In this document: piece by piece, positions 50,759 through 59,700 of the stretch
Layout of the letters: each line of letters begins with the position of its first letter
Position numbering within the stretch: position 1 is the stretch's first letter
DNA from: 66-474 sp040388785
GTDB taxonomy: Bacteria; Pseudomonadota; Gammaproteobacteria; Xanthomonadales; Rhodanobacteraceae
Length of the DNA stretch: 64,000 bases
Reading direction: 5' to 3'
Assembly: GCA_040388785.1 (NCBI GenBank)
Contig: JAZKBD010000014.1
Location: 28,384-92,383, forward strand
Program-made: the position numbers and the translations under genes
Notes under the pieces: model-generated
What the model saw: only the letters and a program-made list of their open reading frames with translations
The model's database searches: none
Told to the model about the DNA's origin: nothing

Positions 50759-51430
50759 ATGAACAAGCTCCTGACGCTCACCGTCATCATGCTGGCCACC
50801 ATCGCACTGGCCGCGTGCTCGCCCGGCATCAACGAGGGCATCGGCCATCGCATCACCTTCGATTCAAATGGAATGGTGGTGCACGCGACCGGCAAGCCCG
50901 ACGCACACGTCGGCAAGGACGGAAGCCTTGCGATCGATGGCCGCGGGGTCGATGTCACGCCGGCGCAGCGCGCCATGCTGCAACGCTACTACGGCGAGGC
51001 GCGCAGCATGATGCAATCCGGCGAAGCCGTGGGCAAACAGGGTGCCGAGATGGCCGAGAAGGGAATCGGCGACGCCATCGCCTCCCTCCTGCATGGCGAC
51101 TCGTCCAAGGCGGACAAGCAACTCGATGCGCAGTCGAACCAGATGGACAGCGCCGTCGGCAAGCTGTGCGCCGACATCGGGGAACTCGGCGCCACGCAGA
51201 CCGCGATCGCCATGCAGATTCCCGCGTTCAAGCCGTACGCATCAGGCGCCCGGACGGAATGCAAGGTCACCAAAACCGTCACCTTCAAGGATGGGCGCAC
51301 CATCACGAAAACCTCGCGGACATTTTCGCCGACATCCAGCGATGTTACGGATTCCGCGGCCACACCCGCGCCGTCGCGCCAACCGGTCGCGGCTGGCAAT
51401 CCCAATGCTTCCACTTCGAGCCACCCATGA
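50759..51430 (+). CDS. DUF2884-like lipoprotein, first of a pair
   Basis: A 223-residue lipoprotein; the leader ends in lipobox LAAC near residue 21. The mature region has GRGVDVTPAQRAMLQRYYGEARSM and GKQGAEMAEKG, then a helical stretch, matching the YggN/DUF2884 pattern. A Ser/Thr/Pro-rich tail closes it. GGAGGGAG stands before the ATG. Its stop overlaps the next lipoprotein start (ATGA). Function unknown; it lies directly behind the ABC permease. Confidence 0.82.
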   Translation: MNKLLTLTVIMLATIALAACSPGINEGIGHRITFDSNGMVVHATGKPDAHVGKDGSLAIDGRGVDVTPAQRAMLQRYYGEARSMMQSGEAVGKQGAEMAEKGIGDAIASLLHGDSSKADKQLDAQSNQMDSAVGKLCADIGELGATQTAIAMQIPAFKPYASGARTECKVTKTVTFKDGRTITKTSRTFSPTSSDVTDSAATPAPSRQPVAAGNPNASTSSHP

Positions 51431-52104
51431 TCATGCGCAAACTTTCCATGCTGTGCATTGCTTCCACGGCGATGATGCTGGCCGCATGCGGTTCCGGCAA
51501 CGCGCCCGCCTCGCCGGCCTCGTCGGCCGCCAGCGCGTCGTCGACATCATCCGTGATCGCCAGCGTCGTCGATCATGCACTCGACCGCGCCGAGAACAAG
51601 CTGCGCAACGAGAACATCACGATTTCGGGCAACGATGGCATCGTCGTCCTCTCCGACAGCAGTTCGGACGACAATCGCGCACCCCGATTGCCCAGGGCGC
51701 AGATCACCCCGCAGGGCGACCTGCTGATCGGCGACAAGCCCGTGACGCTCACGTCCGCGCAGCGCGCGATGCTGCTCGACTATCGCCGGCAGCTCATCGA
51801 GATCGGCGCGCAAGGCATCGCGATCGGCAAGCAGGGCGCGGCGCTCGGCATGAACGCAGCGCGTGAAGCCATCGCAGGCGCATTCTCGGGCAAACCCGAA
51901 CAGGACATCCGCCAGCGCGTCGAAGCCAAGGCCTCGGGCATCCGCGAGGCCGCCGCGAAGCTGTGCGACCGCATGCCTGCGTTGATGGCTACCCAGCAGA
52001 AACTCGCCGTCGCGCTGCCCGCGTTCAAACCGTACGCGACGCTGACGCCGGTGAAGATCGACGAATGCCGCAAGAATGCGCTGCACGACGACCACGACGA
52101 TTGA
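51427..52104 (+). CDS. DUF2884-like lipoprotein, second of a pair
   Basis: A 225-residue lipoprotein with lipobox LAAC near residue 21. It parallels the preceding protein: VTLTSAQRAMLLDYRRQLIE corresponds to the first protein's VTPAQRAMLQRYY, and GIAIGKQGAALGMNAAREA to GKQGAEMAEKG. Both end in a segment with Cys (PAFKPYATLTPVKIDEC vs PAFKPYASGARTEC), so they are clear paralogues from a duplication. The spacer after the lipid Cys is longer and Ser/Ala-rich. The ATG overlaps the preceding stop; ATG 51433 is also possible. Confidence 0.82.
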   Translation: MIMRKLSMLCIASTAMMLAACGSGNAPASPASSAASASSTSSVIASVVDHALDRAENKLRNENITISGNDGIVVLSDSSSDDNRAPRLPRAQITPQGDLLIGDKPVTLTSAQRAMLLDYRRQLIEIGAQGIAIGKQGAALGMNAAREAIAGAFSGKPEQDIRQRVEAKASGIREAAAKLCDRMPALMATQQKLAVALPAFKPYATLTPVKIDECRKNALHDDHDD

Positions 52105-52130
52105 GTGCAGGCATTGCAACGGAGGAGACC

Positions 52131-52517
52131 ATGGACCGCAGGCTCGCTTTGAAGATTGCGCTGGTTGTCACAGGTCTGCTGTTCCTGGCGCTGATCTATC
52201 CCACGGCACTTTTCATGCGGCGGGAGCCTGCGCTGTCAATGATGCTGAGCCTGTATGTCACGCTCGGCATATTCCTGCTGATGGCGACTCGCAATCCCAC
52301 TGCGCACCGCAGCATCATCCTGTTCACGGCTTGGTCCAGCTTCGCACACGCGCTGGTGATGGGCTATCAAACGCTGCTCGGCATGGTCGCGCGGGCCGAA
52401 TTGGTCGGCGTGGCGGTGCTGGTGGTCATCGGCGTGGTCCTGCTCATCCTCTTACCGGGCAAGGAAAGCGCGGCGCGCTTGCCCGCACAACCGTTGCCCA
52501 TCGCCAATCGATCTTGA
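52131..52517 (+). CDS. Small four-helix membrane protein (DUF6632-like)
   Basis: A 128-residue membrane protein with about four helices. The pattern LKIALVVTGLLFLALIYPTA, then YVTLGIFLLMATRNPTAHRSIILFTAWSSFAHA is the one I associate with DUF6632. GGAGGAG precedes the ATG by five bases. It is the last gene of the ABC-lipoprotein run, 26 bp after the second lipoprotein, so probably in the same transcript. Confidence 0.75.
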   Translation: MDRRLALKIALVVTGLLFLALIYPTALFMRREPALSMMLSLYVTLGIFLLMATRNPTAHRSIILFTAWSSFAHALVMGYQTLLGMVARAELVGVAVLVVIGVVLLILLPGKESAARLPAQPLPIANRS

Positions 52518-52569
52518 TCCCGTCCTCAGCGCACATCCATGTGCTGCACATGACAACGACATCCGATCC

Positions 52570-53958
52570 TCATTTGCCGCCGTGGATGCCGCCTTTCGTC
52601 AGCGCAACCGGGTCGAGCAGCTTCTTCAATTCCGTTTTCGACAAACCTGTCGTCTCCAGCGCCACGTCCATGATCGGACGTTTTTCCTTGTACGCCTTCT
52701 TCGCGGTCGCGGCGCCCTTCTCGTAGCCGATCACCGGATTCAGCGCGGTGACCAGGATCGGATTCAGCTCGAGCGCTTCAGCGACGCGCGCCTTGTTGAC
52801 CTTGAACCCGGCGATGGCCTTGTCGGCGAGCAGGCGCGAAGCGTTGGCGAGGATCACGATCGACTGCAACAGGTTGTAGGCGATCACCGGCAGCATCACG
52901 TTCAACTGGAAATTGCCGGCCTGGCCGCCGATGGTGATCGTCGCGTCGTTGCCGATCACCTGCGCGCACACCATCGTCATCGCTTCGGGAATGACCGGAT
53001 TGACCTTGCCCGGCATGATCGATGAGCCCGGCTGCAGCGCAGGCAATTCGATTTCCGCAAGGCCGGCCAGCGGGCCGGAATTCATCCAGCGCAGGTCGTT
53101 GCTGATCTTCATCAGTGAGCATGCCAGCGTCTTCAACTGGCCGGACAGTTCCACCGCGGCGTCCATCGACGCCATGCCTTCGAAGAAATTGTCCATCGAA
53201 GAAAACTTCACGGCCGCCGCTTTCGACAATTCAGTGCAGAACGCGCTGGCGAATTTCGGGTTGGCGTTGATGCCGGTGCCCACTGCCGTTCCGCCTTGCG
53301 GCAGGCGCTGCATGCGCTTCAGTGCGTCTTCGATGCGCGCGATGCCGGATGCAACCTGCGCCGACCAGCCCGAGAGTTCCTGGCCGAACGTCACCGGCAT
53401 CGCGTCCATCAGGTGCGTGCGACCGGTCTTGGCGATGTTCTTCAATTCGCGCGCGCGCTTGTCGATGGCTTTTTGCAGATGCTTCAGCGCCGGCAACAAC
53501 TGCTCGCGCGCGGCCAGCACCGCACTGACGTGGATGGCGGTCGGGATCACGTCGTTGGAGCTTTGTCCGTAATTGACGTGGTCGTTGGCGTGGATCTTCG
53601 CCTTCGAGTCGCGCGTGGCGATGTGCGCGATCACCTCGTTCGCATTCATGTTCGACGACGTGCCCGAACCCGTCTGGAAGATGTCGATCGGGAAATGCCG
53701 GTCGAACTCGCCCGCCGCCACCCGCTGCGCAGCCTTGCGGATCGCCGCCGCTTGCGCAGGCTTCAAGTGTTTAAGCTTCAGGTTGGCATCCGCCGCCGCG
53801 GTCTTGATCAGACCGAGCGCTCGAATGAAGTCGCGCGGCAGCGTGAGGCCCGAAATCGGAAAGTTGTCTACGGCGCGCTGCGTCTGCGCGCCCCACAGCG
53901 CGTCGGCGGGCACCTTCAGTTCGCCCATGCTGTCGTGTTCGGTGCGGAAGCTCGGCAT
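52570..53958 (-). CDS. fumC: Fumarase, class II
   Basis: A 462-residue oxygen-stable fumarate hydratase that makes malate in the TCA cycle. Signature GSSIMPGKVNPVIPE is present, with the catalytic Ser in that loop. Other landmarks are FQTGSGTSSNMNANEVIA and TGRTHLMDAMPVTFGQE. Divergent from purB, 87 bp apart. Together with sucA/sucB the window holds several TCA steps. Confidence 0.97.
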   Translation of the reverse strand: MPSFRTEHDSMGELKVPADALWGAQTQRAVDNFPISGLTLPRDFIRALGLIKTAAADANLKLKHLKPAQAAAIRKAAQRVAAGEFDRHFPIDIFQTGSGTSSNMNANEVIAHIATRDSKAKIHANDHVNYGQSSNDVIPTAIHVSAVLAAREQLLPALKHLQKAIDKRARELKNIAKTGRTHLMDAMPVTFGQELSGWSAQVASGIARIEDALKRMQRLPQGGTAVGTGINANPKFASAFCTELSKAAAVKFSSMDNFFEGMASMDAAVELSGQLKTLACSLMKISNDLRWMNSGPLAGLAEIELPALQPGSSIMPGKVNPVIPEAMTMVCAQVIGNDATITIGGQAGNFQLNVMLPVIAYNLLQSIVILANASRLLADKAIAGFKVNKARVAEALELNPILVTALNPVIGYEKGAATAKKAYKEKRPIMDVALETTGLSKTELKKLLDPVALTKGGIHGGK

Positions 53959-54045
53959 TGCGGGAAATCCATGCGGGAAAGCCGCTCATTATAACGAGCG
54001 GCAACCATTACAATGCCCGTCTCGCGACGCCATGGATCCGCCGCC

Positions 54046-55413
54046 ATGCAACTCGATTCCCTCACCGCCCTCTCGCCGCTGGACGGCCGTTACGCCGCCA
54101 AGGTCGATGCGCTGCGCCCGATCTTCAGCGAATACGGCCTGATGCACCGGCGCGTGGCGGTCGAGATCGCGTGGCTGGTTGCACTGTCGGACGAGGCGGG
54201 CATCGCCGAATTGCCGCCCTTTCCTGCCGCCGCGCGCGCGATCCTGCAGAAAATCGCGGATGGCTTTTCGGTCGCCGATGCACGCCGCATCAAGGACATC
54301 GAAGCCACCACCAACCATGACGTCAAGGCGGTCGAGTATTTCATCAAGGAACGCATTGGCGACGATGCCGCATTGAAACAGGCGAAGGAGTTCGTGCATT
54401 TCGCCTGCACCTCGGAAGACATCAACAACCTGTCGTACGCGCTGATGCTGCGCGATGCACGCGATGCAGTGCTGCTGCCCGAGCTCGACAAGACGATCGC
54501 GAAACTGCGCGAGCTTGCGCATGCCAACGCCGACCTGCCGATGCTTTCGCGCACCCACGGCCAGACCGCGTCGCCCACCACGCTGGGCAAGGAAATGGCC
54601 AACGTGGTCGCGCGCCTGCAACGCCAGCGCGCGCAACTCGCGGCCATCGACATTCCCGGCAAGATCAACGGCGCGGTCGGCAACTTCAACGCGCACGTCA
54701 TCAGCTATCCGGAAATCGACTGGCGCGCGTTCTCCAGGCGCTTCGTCGAATCGCTTGGCCTCGAGTGGCAGGCGTACACGACGCAAATCGAACCGCATGA
54801 CGGCGTCGCCGAATTCTGCGATGCACAACGCCGCATCGACACGATCCTGATCGACCTCGCGCGCGACGTCTGGGGCTACATTTCACTGGGCTACTTCCGG
54901 CAGAAACTGAAAGCGGGCGAAGTCGGTTCCTCGACCATGCCGCACAAGGTCAACCCGATCGACTTCGAAAACGCCGAAGGCAATTTCGGCGTGGCCAACG
55001 CGCTGCTCGGTCACTTCAGCGAAAAACTCCCGATCAGCCGCTGGCAACGCGACCTCACCGATTCCACCACCCTGCGCGCACTGGGCGAAGCGTGCGGGCA
55101 CGCACTGATCGGTTTCGCATCGCTGCAAAAAGGCCTGGGCAAACTGGAAGTCAACGCCGATCGCATCGCCGCCGATCTCGACGCGAGCTGGGAAGTCCTG
55201 GCCGAAGCCATCCAGACCGTGATGCGCCGCCACGGCCTGCCGGAGCCGTACGAACAGTTGAAGGCGCTGACGCGCGGCAAGGGCATCACGCGTGAAACGC
55301 TGCAGACGTTCATTGCGTCGCTCGCGCTTCCCGATGCCGACAAGCAGCGGCTGCTGGCACTGACGCCGGCAACCTACACCGGCGTTGCCGTCGATCTCGC
55401 GCGCGACATCTGA
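54046..55413 (+). CDS. purB: Adenylosuccinate lyase
   Basis: A 455-residue lyase in purine synthesis, releasing fumarate from SAICAR and adenylosuccinate. It belongs to the same fold as fumarase next door. The signature GSSTMPHKVNPIDFENAEGN is complete, with HVHFACTSEDINNLSYA-like FVHFACTSEDINNL earlier. I start at ATG 54046 (MQLDSLTALSPLDGRYAAK), which matches the E. coli length of 456. Fumarate produced here can enter the fumarase reaction encoded beside it. Confidence 0.97.
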   Translation: MQLDSLTALSPLDGRYAAKVDALRPIFSEYGLMHRRVAVEIAWLVALSDEAGIAELPPFPAAARAILQKIADGFSVADARRIKDIEATTNHDVKAVEYFIKERIGDDAALKQAKEFVHFACTSEDINNLSYALMLRDARDAVLLPELDKTIAKLRELAHANADLPMLSRTHGQTASPTTLGKEMANVVARLQRQRAQLAAIDIPGKINGAVGNFNAHVISYPEIDWRAFSRRFVESLGLEWQAYTTQIEPHDGVAEFCDAQRRIDTILIDLARDVWGYISLGYFRQKLKAGEVGSSTMPHKVNPIDFENAEGNFGVANALLGHFSEKLPISRWQRDLTDSTTLRALGEACGHALIGFASLQKGLGKLEVNADRIAADLDASWEVLAEAIQTVMRRHGLPEPYEQLKALTRGKGITRETLQTFIASLALPDADKQRLLALTPATYTGVAVDLARDI

Positions 55414-55421
55414 TTGGCCCG

Positions 55422-56315
55422 ATGGCAACCGTTGCGCCAGCGCCACGTTTCAGCGAAGCCGACATCCGTCGCCGGCTTCTGACACGCCAGATACTCGTCT
55501 TCGGCGGCATCACACTGGCGATTTGCACCGCCAATGTGTTCACCGCGCTGAGCAATTACGCGCGCGACGGCATACGCCTCGCATGGTGGAAACCTGCGCT
55601 GTGGGAATACTCCAGCGCGGCGCTGATCCTGGCGCTGATCCCCGCGCTCTCGTGGCTGTACCGGCGCGCACCGCTCAACGGACAAACCTGGCGATGGGCC
55701 GTGCCGCTGCATCTGGCGGTCACGCCGGTGTTTTCGTTGGTCCATGTCGGCGGCATGGTGCTGCTGCGCAAAGTCGGTTATGCGCTGATGCACGCGCACT
55801 ACGACTTCGGTGCGTGGTGGCCCGACTGGTTCTACGAATACCGCAAGGATCTGGTGGCTTATGTCCTGATCGTGGGTGGCCTGCAGGCGTTCCGGACGTA
55901 CCGGCAATGGCTGGAGAGCCAGATCGCCGCACCGCCTGTTCCAGCGGAAGCGCGCGCAAACAACGAGCCACTGGCGCAGGAGCCGGCACCGCTCGAACGC
56001 TTGGTGGTGAAAAAGCTCAACCGCGAATTCATCCTCAACGCGTCCGACATCGACCGCATCGATGCCAACGGCAACTACGTGACCATCTACGCGCAGGGCA
56101 ACGCGTGGCCGCTGCGCGAGTCGATGGCGACGCTGGAACGCAGGCTCGACCCAGCCCGTTTCGCGCGGGTGCATCGCGGCCACATCGTGAACCTCGATCG
56201 CGTTCGCGAAATCCAGCCCTGGGACAGCGGGGACTACCGCATCAAGCTGGCCGACGGCAGCTTCGTGAATTTCAGCCGCCGCTACCGCAGCCGCCTGCCG
56301 CAGTTGTTCAATTGA
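55422..56315 (+). CDS. LytTR-domain transcriptional regulator with N-terminal membrane domain
   Basis: A 297-residue protein. The N-terminal half has four membrane helices (for example VFGGITLAICTANVFTAL). The C-terminal 100 residues form a LytTR DNA-binding domain (ASDIDRIDANGNYVTIYAQG, then FARVHRGHIVNLDRVREIQP and DGSFVNFSRRYRSRL). It lacks a REC domain, so it reads its signal through the membrane part. It starts eight bases after purB. Such proteins are known in xanthomonads with few known targets. Confidence 0.9.
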   Translation: MATVAPAPRFSEADIRRRLLTRQILVFGGITLAICTANVFTALSNYARDGIRLAWWKPALWEYSSAALILALIPALSWLYRRAPLNGQTWRWAVPLHLAVTPVFSLVHVGGMVLLRKVGYALMHAHYDFGAWWPDWFYEYRKDLVAYVLIVGGLQAFRTYRQWLESQIAAPPVPAEARANNEPLAQEPAPLERLVVKKLNREFILNASDIDRIDANGNYVTIYAQGNAWPLRESMATLERRLDPARFARVHRGHIVNLDRVREIQPWDSGDYRIKLADGSFVNFSRRYRSRLPQLFN

Positions 56316-56428
56316 TTGGCGGCCGGAACGGCGCCGCTCGTCACCGCATGGCGCCGCTCGCCACCCATGGTCTTGCCGGACGGCCGCAGACGGCCTAGTT
56401 TCCGCGCTTTTCCACGGGGACTCACCTG

Positions 56429-58378
56429 ATGCGCATGTCGATGGGCGGGTGCATGGCGTTCGGACTGGCAGTGCTTCTCGCCGGCTGCAGCCGTTACACA
56501 CCGCCGCCACCCGCAGCAGATGCCGGCTGGACGCATTACGGCGGGGATGCTGGCGGCACCCGCTACTCGGCGGCCGCCCAGATCACCCCGGCGAACGTGG
56601 AACACCTGCAAGTCGCCTGGACTTTCCGCAGCGGCGAACACGGCGCAGGTTTCCCCGGCGACGAGTGGACGAGCCACATGACCTGGGAAGCGACGCCGAT
56701 CCTCTACGACGGCGCGCTTTATTTCACCACCAGCGAAACCGACGTGGTGGCGATCGACGCCGCCACCGGCGAGTTGCGTTGGCGCCACGCCTCGCGTGTC
56801 CCGAAACTCTGGTACTCCGATGCCGCCTCGCGCGGCGTCACCTTGTGGGTCGATCCGCAATCCGCGGTGAACGCGTCGTGCCACGCGCGCGTTTTCGCGC
56901 CGACGCTCGACAGCCGCCTGCTGGCGCTGGACGCGAAGACCGGCGACTTGTGCCGGGACTTCGCCAACCACGGTGTACTGGATTTGTCGAAGGGCATCCG
57001 CTCCACCTACAAACCGGGTGACCGGTTTCGCAATTACCTGGTCACTTCGCCGCCGGTGATCCTCGATGGCAAGCTGATTTTCGGATCTTCCGTCGGCGAC
57101 AACCGTGGCGTGGAACTGGAGCGCGGCACGGTGCGCGCCTACGACGCGCGTTCGGGCAAGTTCGTGTGGGGATGGGATCCGATTCCGCGCGACGCCTCCA
57201 ACCCGGTGTACGCGCAGTGGACGCCGCAAGCAGCAGCGATGACGGGCGCCGCCAATGCCTGGGCGCCGTTGTCGGTGGACACACAGCGGCATCTGGTGTT
57301 CGTGCCGACGGGTTCAGCCAGTCCCGATTTCTTCGGCGGCCTGCGCCCCGGCGACAACCGCTGGGCGGATTCGGTGGTGGCGCTGGACGGCGACACCGGC
57401 AAGCTGGCGTGGGGTTATCAACTGGTGCACCACGACCTGTGGGATTACGACAGCCCCGCGCAGCCTTCGCTGGTCACGTTGCAGCACGACGGCCGCACGA
57501 TTCCCGCGGTGATCCAGCCGACCAAGACCGGGATGTTGTTTACCTTCGATCGCGAGAACGGCAAGCCGGTGTTCCCGATCCTGGAAAAGCCTGTGCCGCA
57601 GGACAGTGTGCCCGGCGAAGTGTTGTCGAAGACGCAACCGTTTCCAACCGCACCCGAACCGCTGGTGCGGCAAGGCCCGGTGAAGAACAACGACCTCGCG
57701 CACGTCTCGTTCGGCTGCCATCTCGAGCGCTACAAATCCGAAGGCATCTTCACGCCGCCCAGCGTGCAGGGCAGCATCGAACAACCCGGCTACGCGGGCG
57801 GCGTCGAATGGGGCGGGCTGGCGTTCGACCAGGCGCACCAGATTGCGGTGGTGAATACCAATGACCTGCCGATGCTGGTGGCGCTGGTGCCGCGCGGCCA
57901 GTTCATGGCGCAGGAAATGTCCGATCAATACAAGGGCTGGGATTTTTCAGAGATGCGCGGAACACCTTACGGAATGCGCCGCAGGGCATTCACTTCGTCG
58001 GTGGGGACACCCTGCGTCAAGCCGCCATGGGGCGAACTCTCCGCCATCGACATGCGCAGCGGCAAACGTCTTTGGCAAGTGCCGCTGGGCAACGCCGTCA
58101 AGAATCACTGGATCCTCGGCATGCCCGGCATGGGCGGTCCGGTCATCACCGCGTCCGGGCTGATCTTCGTCGCCGCAACGATGGACAGCGACATCCGCGC
58201 CTTCGACGAGCATAGCGGCAAGCTGCTGTGGCAATACAAGCTGCCGGCGGGCGGCCAGGCCACGCCGATGACTTACGCGATCGGCGGCAGGCAATATCTG
58301 GTGATCGTGGCGGGCGGTCACGGAAGCCTAGGCACGCCGCGCGGCGATTACGTCATCGCGTTCGCGCTGCCGAAGTGA
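56429..58378 (+). CDS. PQQ-dependent dehydrogenase, lipoprotein form of the glucose/quinate family
   Basis: A 649-residue beta-propeller quinoprotein. The leader ends in lipobox LLAGC, so it would be anchored by lipid on the periplasmic side. The active-site loop HHDLWDYDSPAQP holds the catalytic Asp, and PTKTGMLFTFDRENGKPVFP holds the PQQ-binding Lys. These resemble membrane glucose dehydrogenase, but the five-helix N-terminal domain of that enzyme is absent. Electrons may therefore pass to another partner. PQQ synthesis genes are not nearby. Substrate is unknown (glucose, quinate or other polyol). Confidence 0.9.
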   Translation: MRMSMGGCMAFGLAVLLAGCSRYTPPPPAADAGWTHYGGDAGGTRYSAAAQITPANVEHLQVAWTFRSGEHGAGFPGDEWTSHMTWEATPILYDGALYFTTSETDVVAIDAATGELRWRHASRVPKLWYSDAASRGVTLWVDPQSAVNASCHARVFAPTLDSRLLALDAKTGDLCRDFANHGVLDLSKGIRSTYKPGDRFRNYLVTSPPVILDGKLIFGSSVGDNRGVELERGTVRAYDARSGKFVWGWDPIPRDASNPVYAQWTPQAAAMTGAANAWAPLSVDTQRHLVFVPTGSASPDFFGGLRPGDNRWADSVVALDGDTGKLAWGYQLVHHDLWDYDSPAQPSLVTLQHDGRTIPAVIQPTKTGMLFTFDRENGKPVFPILEKPVPQDSVPGEVLSKTQPFPTAPEPLVRQGPVKNNDLAHVSFGCHLERYKSEGIFTPPSVQGSIEQPGYAGGVEWGGLAFDQAHQIAVVNTNDLPMLVALVPRGQFMAQEMSDQYKGWDFSEMRGTPYGMRRRAFTSSVGTPCVKPPWGELSAIDMRSGKRLWQVPLGNAVKNHWILGMPGMGGPVITASGLIFVAATMDSDIRAFDEHSGKLLWQYKLPAGGQATPMTYAIGGRQYLVIVAGGHGSLGTPRGDYVIAFALPK

Positions 58379-58422
58379 GGCGCGCGGCCGGCGCGGGCAA
58401 TCCGCGCCGGCTAAAATGCGGC

Positions 58423-59622
58423 ATGCCTGCACCCCGACAAGACGTTCCCATCGAAATCCACGCGAACGCGCGCCGTCGCCTCGGCATGCCGCCCGCGCGT
58501 TTCCTGCGCGACTACTGGCAAAAGCGGCCACTGCTGATCCGCAATGCCTTTCCGGACTTCACGCCCCCATTGTCGCCGGACGACCTGGCCGGGCTCGCGT
58601 GCATGCAAGGCGCGCTGGCGAGAATCGCGCTCCACGATGCGAAACGCGATCGCTGGACGCTGCGCAGTGGCCCCTTCGACGACGCGACATTCGCCGGACT
58701 TCCGCAATCGCGCTGGACGCTGCTGGTGCAGGACGTCGACAAGTGGGACGCCGACACGGCCGCGTTGCTCGCGGCATTCGACTTCATCCCGAGTTGGCGC
58801 ATCGATGACGTGATGATCAGCTACGCCGCAGACGGTGGCGGTGTCGGCGCGCACGTCGACCAATACGACGTTTTCCTGTTGCAGGGATCGGGACAACGCC
58901 GCTGGTCCGTCGATACGCGCGCGAATCCTTCCACCGCGTTCCGCGATGACGTGGAACTGAAACTGCTGCGCGAATTCCATCCGACACACACGTGGACGCT
59001 CGATCCCGGCGACATGCTGTACCTGCCGCCCGGTGTTCCGCATGACGGCGTCGCCGTCGGCGACTGCATGACGTTCTCGATCGGCATGCGCGCGCCTGCG
59101 GTGGGCGAACTGCTGTTCGATTTCGCCGCACACGTCGCGGAAACGCTGCCCGAATCGCAGCGCTTTGCCGATCCCGATCTGAAGCCCGCCGGCGACGCAG
59201 GTGAAATCGACGACGCAGCTTTGCGCCGTGCACGTCGCGCGATCGGCACCGCCGCCGGCGCACTCGACGACGATGCGTTCGCCGACTGGTTCGGCAGCTT
59301 CATCACCCGCTATCGCGCGGCGCAATCCACGGTGCCGCGCAAACGCGGAATCGATCGCGCAACGCTGACGGAACGCCTTCCCCGCTCCATCCTGGAATGC
59401 GATCCGTGGAGCCGCTTCGCGTGGCGACGCCGCGGTCGCGATGCACGCCTGTATGTGGCCGGCAACGCCCTGGATGCGCCGCTTGCATGGGCGCGCGAAC
59501 TGGCTTCGGGCGCGCGCGCATTCGAGGGCGCGCGGCTCGCGCGATTGCCGCAGCAGGCGAGTGGCATCGCACTGCTCGCGTCACTGATCGACGGCGGCCA
59601 TCTGCACGTGCGCAAGCGGTGA
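58423..59622 (+). CDS. roxA: Ribosomal protein L16 arginine hydroxylase (cupin)
   Basis: A 399-residue Fe(II)/2-oxoglutarate oxygenase of the JmjC-like cupin fold. The RoxA/YcfD family hydroxylates an Arg on L16. Iron ligands are the His and Asp in GAHVDQYDVF and the His in GVPHDG. Other landmarks: FLRDYWQKRPLLIRNAFPDF and GDMLYLPPGVPHDG. A C-terminal dimer and winged helix region follows (DDAFADWFGSFITRYR). I start at ATG 58423, since earlier frames run into the PQQ gene. Followed by a GNAT gene, the standard order here. Confidence 0.92.
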   Translation: MPAPRQDVPIEIHANARRRLGMPPARFLRDYWQKRPLLIRNAFPDFTPPLSPDDLAGLACMQGALARIALHDAKRDRWTLRSGPFDDATFAGLPQSRWTLLVQDVDKWDADTAALLAAFDFIPSWRIDDVMISYAADGGGVGAHVDQYDVFLLQGSGQRRWSVDTRANPSTAFRDDVELKLLREFHPTHTWTLDPGDMLYLPPGVPHDGVAVGDCMTFSIGMRAPAVGELLFDFAAHVAETLPESQRFADPDLKPAGDAGEIDDAALRRARRAIGTAAGALDDDAFADWFGSFITRYRAAQSTVPRKRGIDRATLTERLPRSILECDPWSRFAWRRRGRDARLYVAGNALDAPLAWARELASGARAFEGARLARLPQQASGIALLASLIDGGHLHVRKR

Positions 59623-59700
59623 GCCCGTTTGCAGATTCGCCCGCGGAACTCGCTTACAATCCCGCGATACTGCACGGCGACCCGGAGGGGGTTTGACCGC

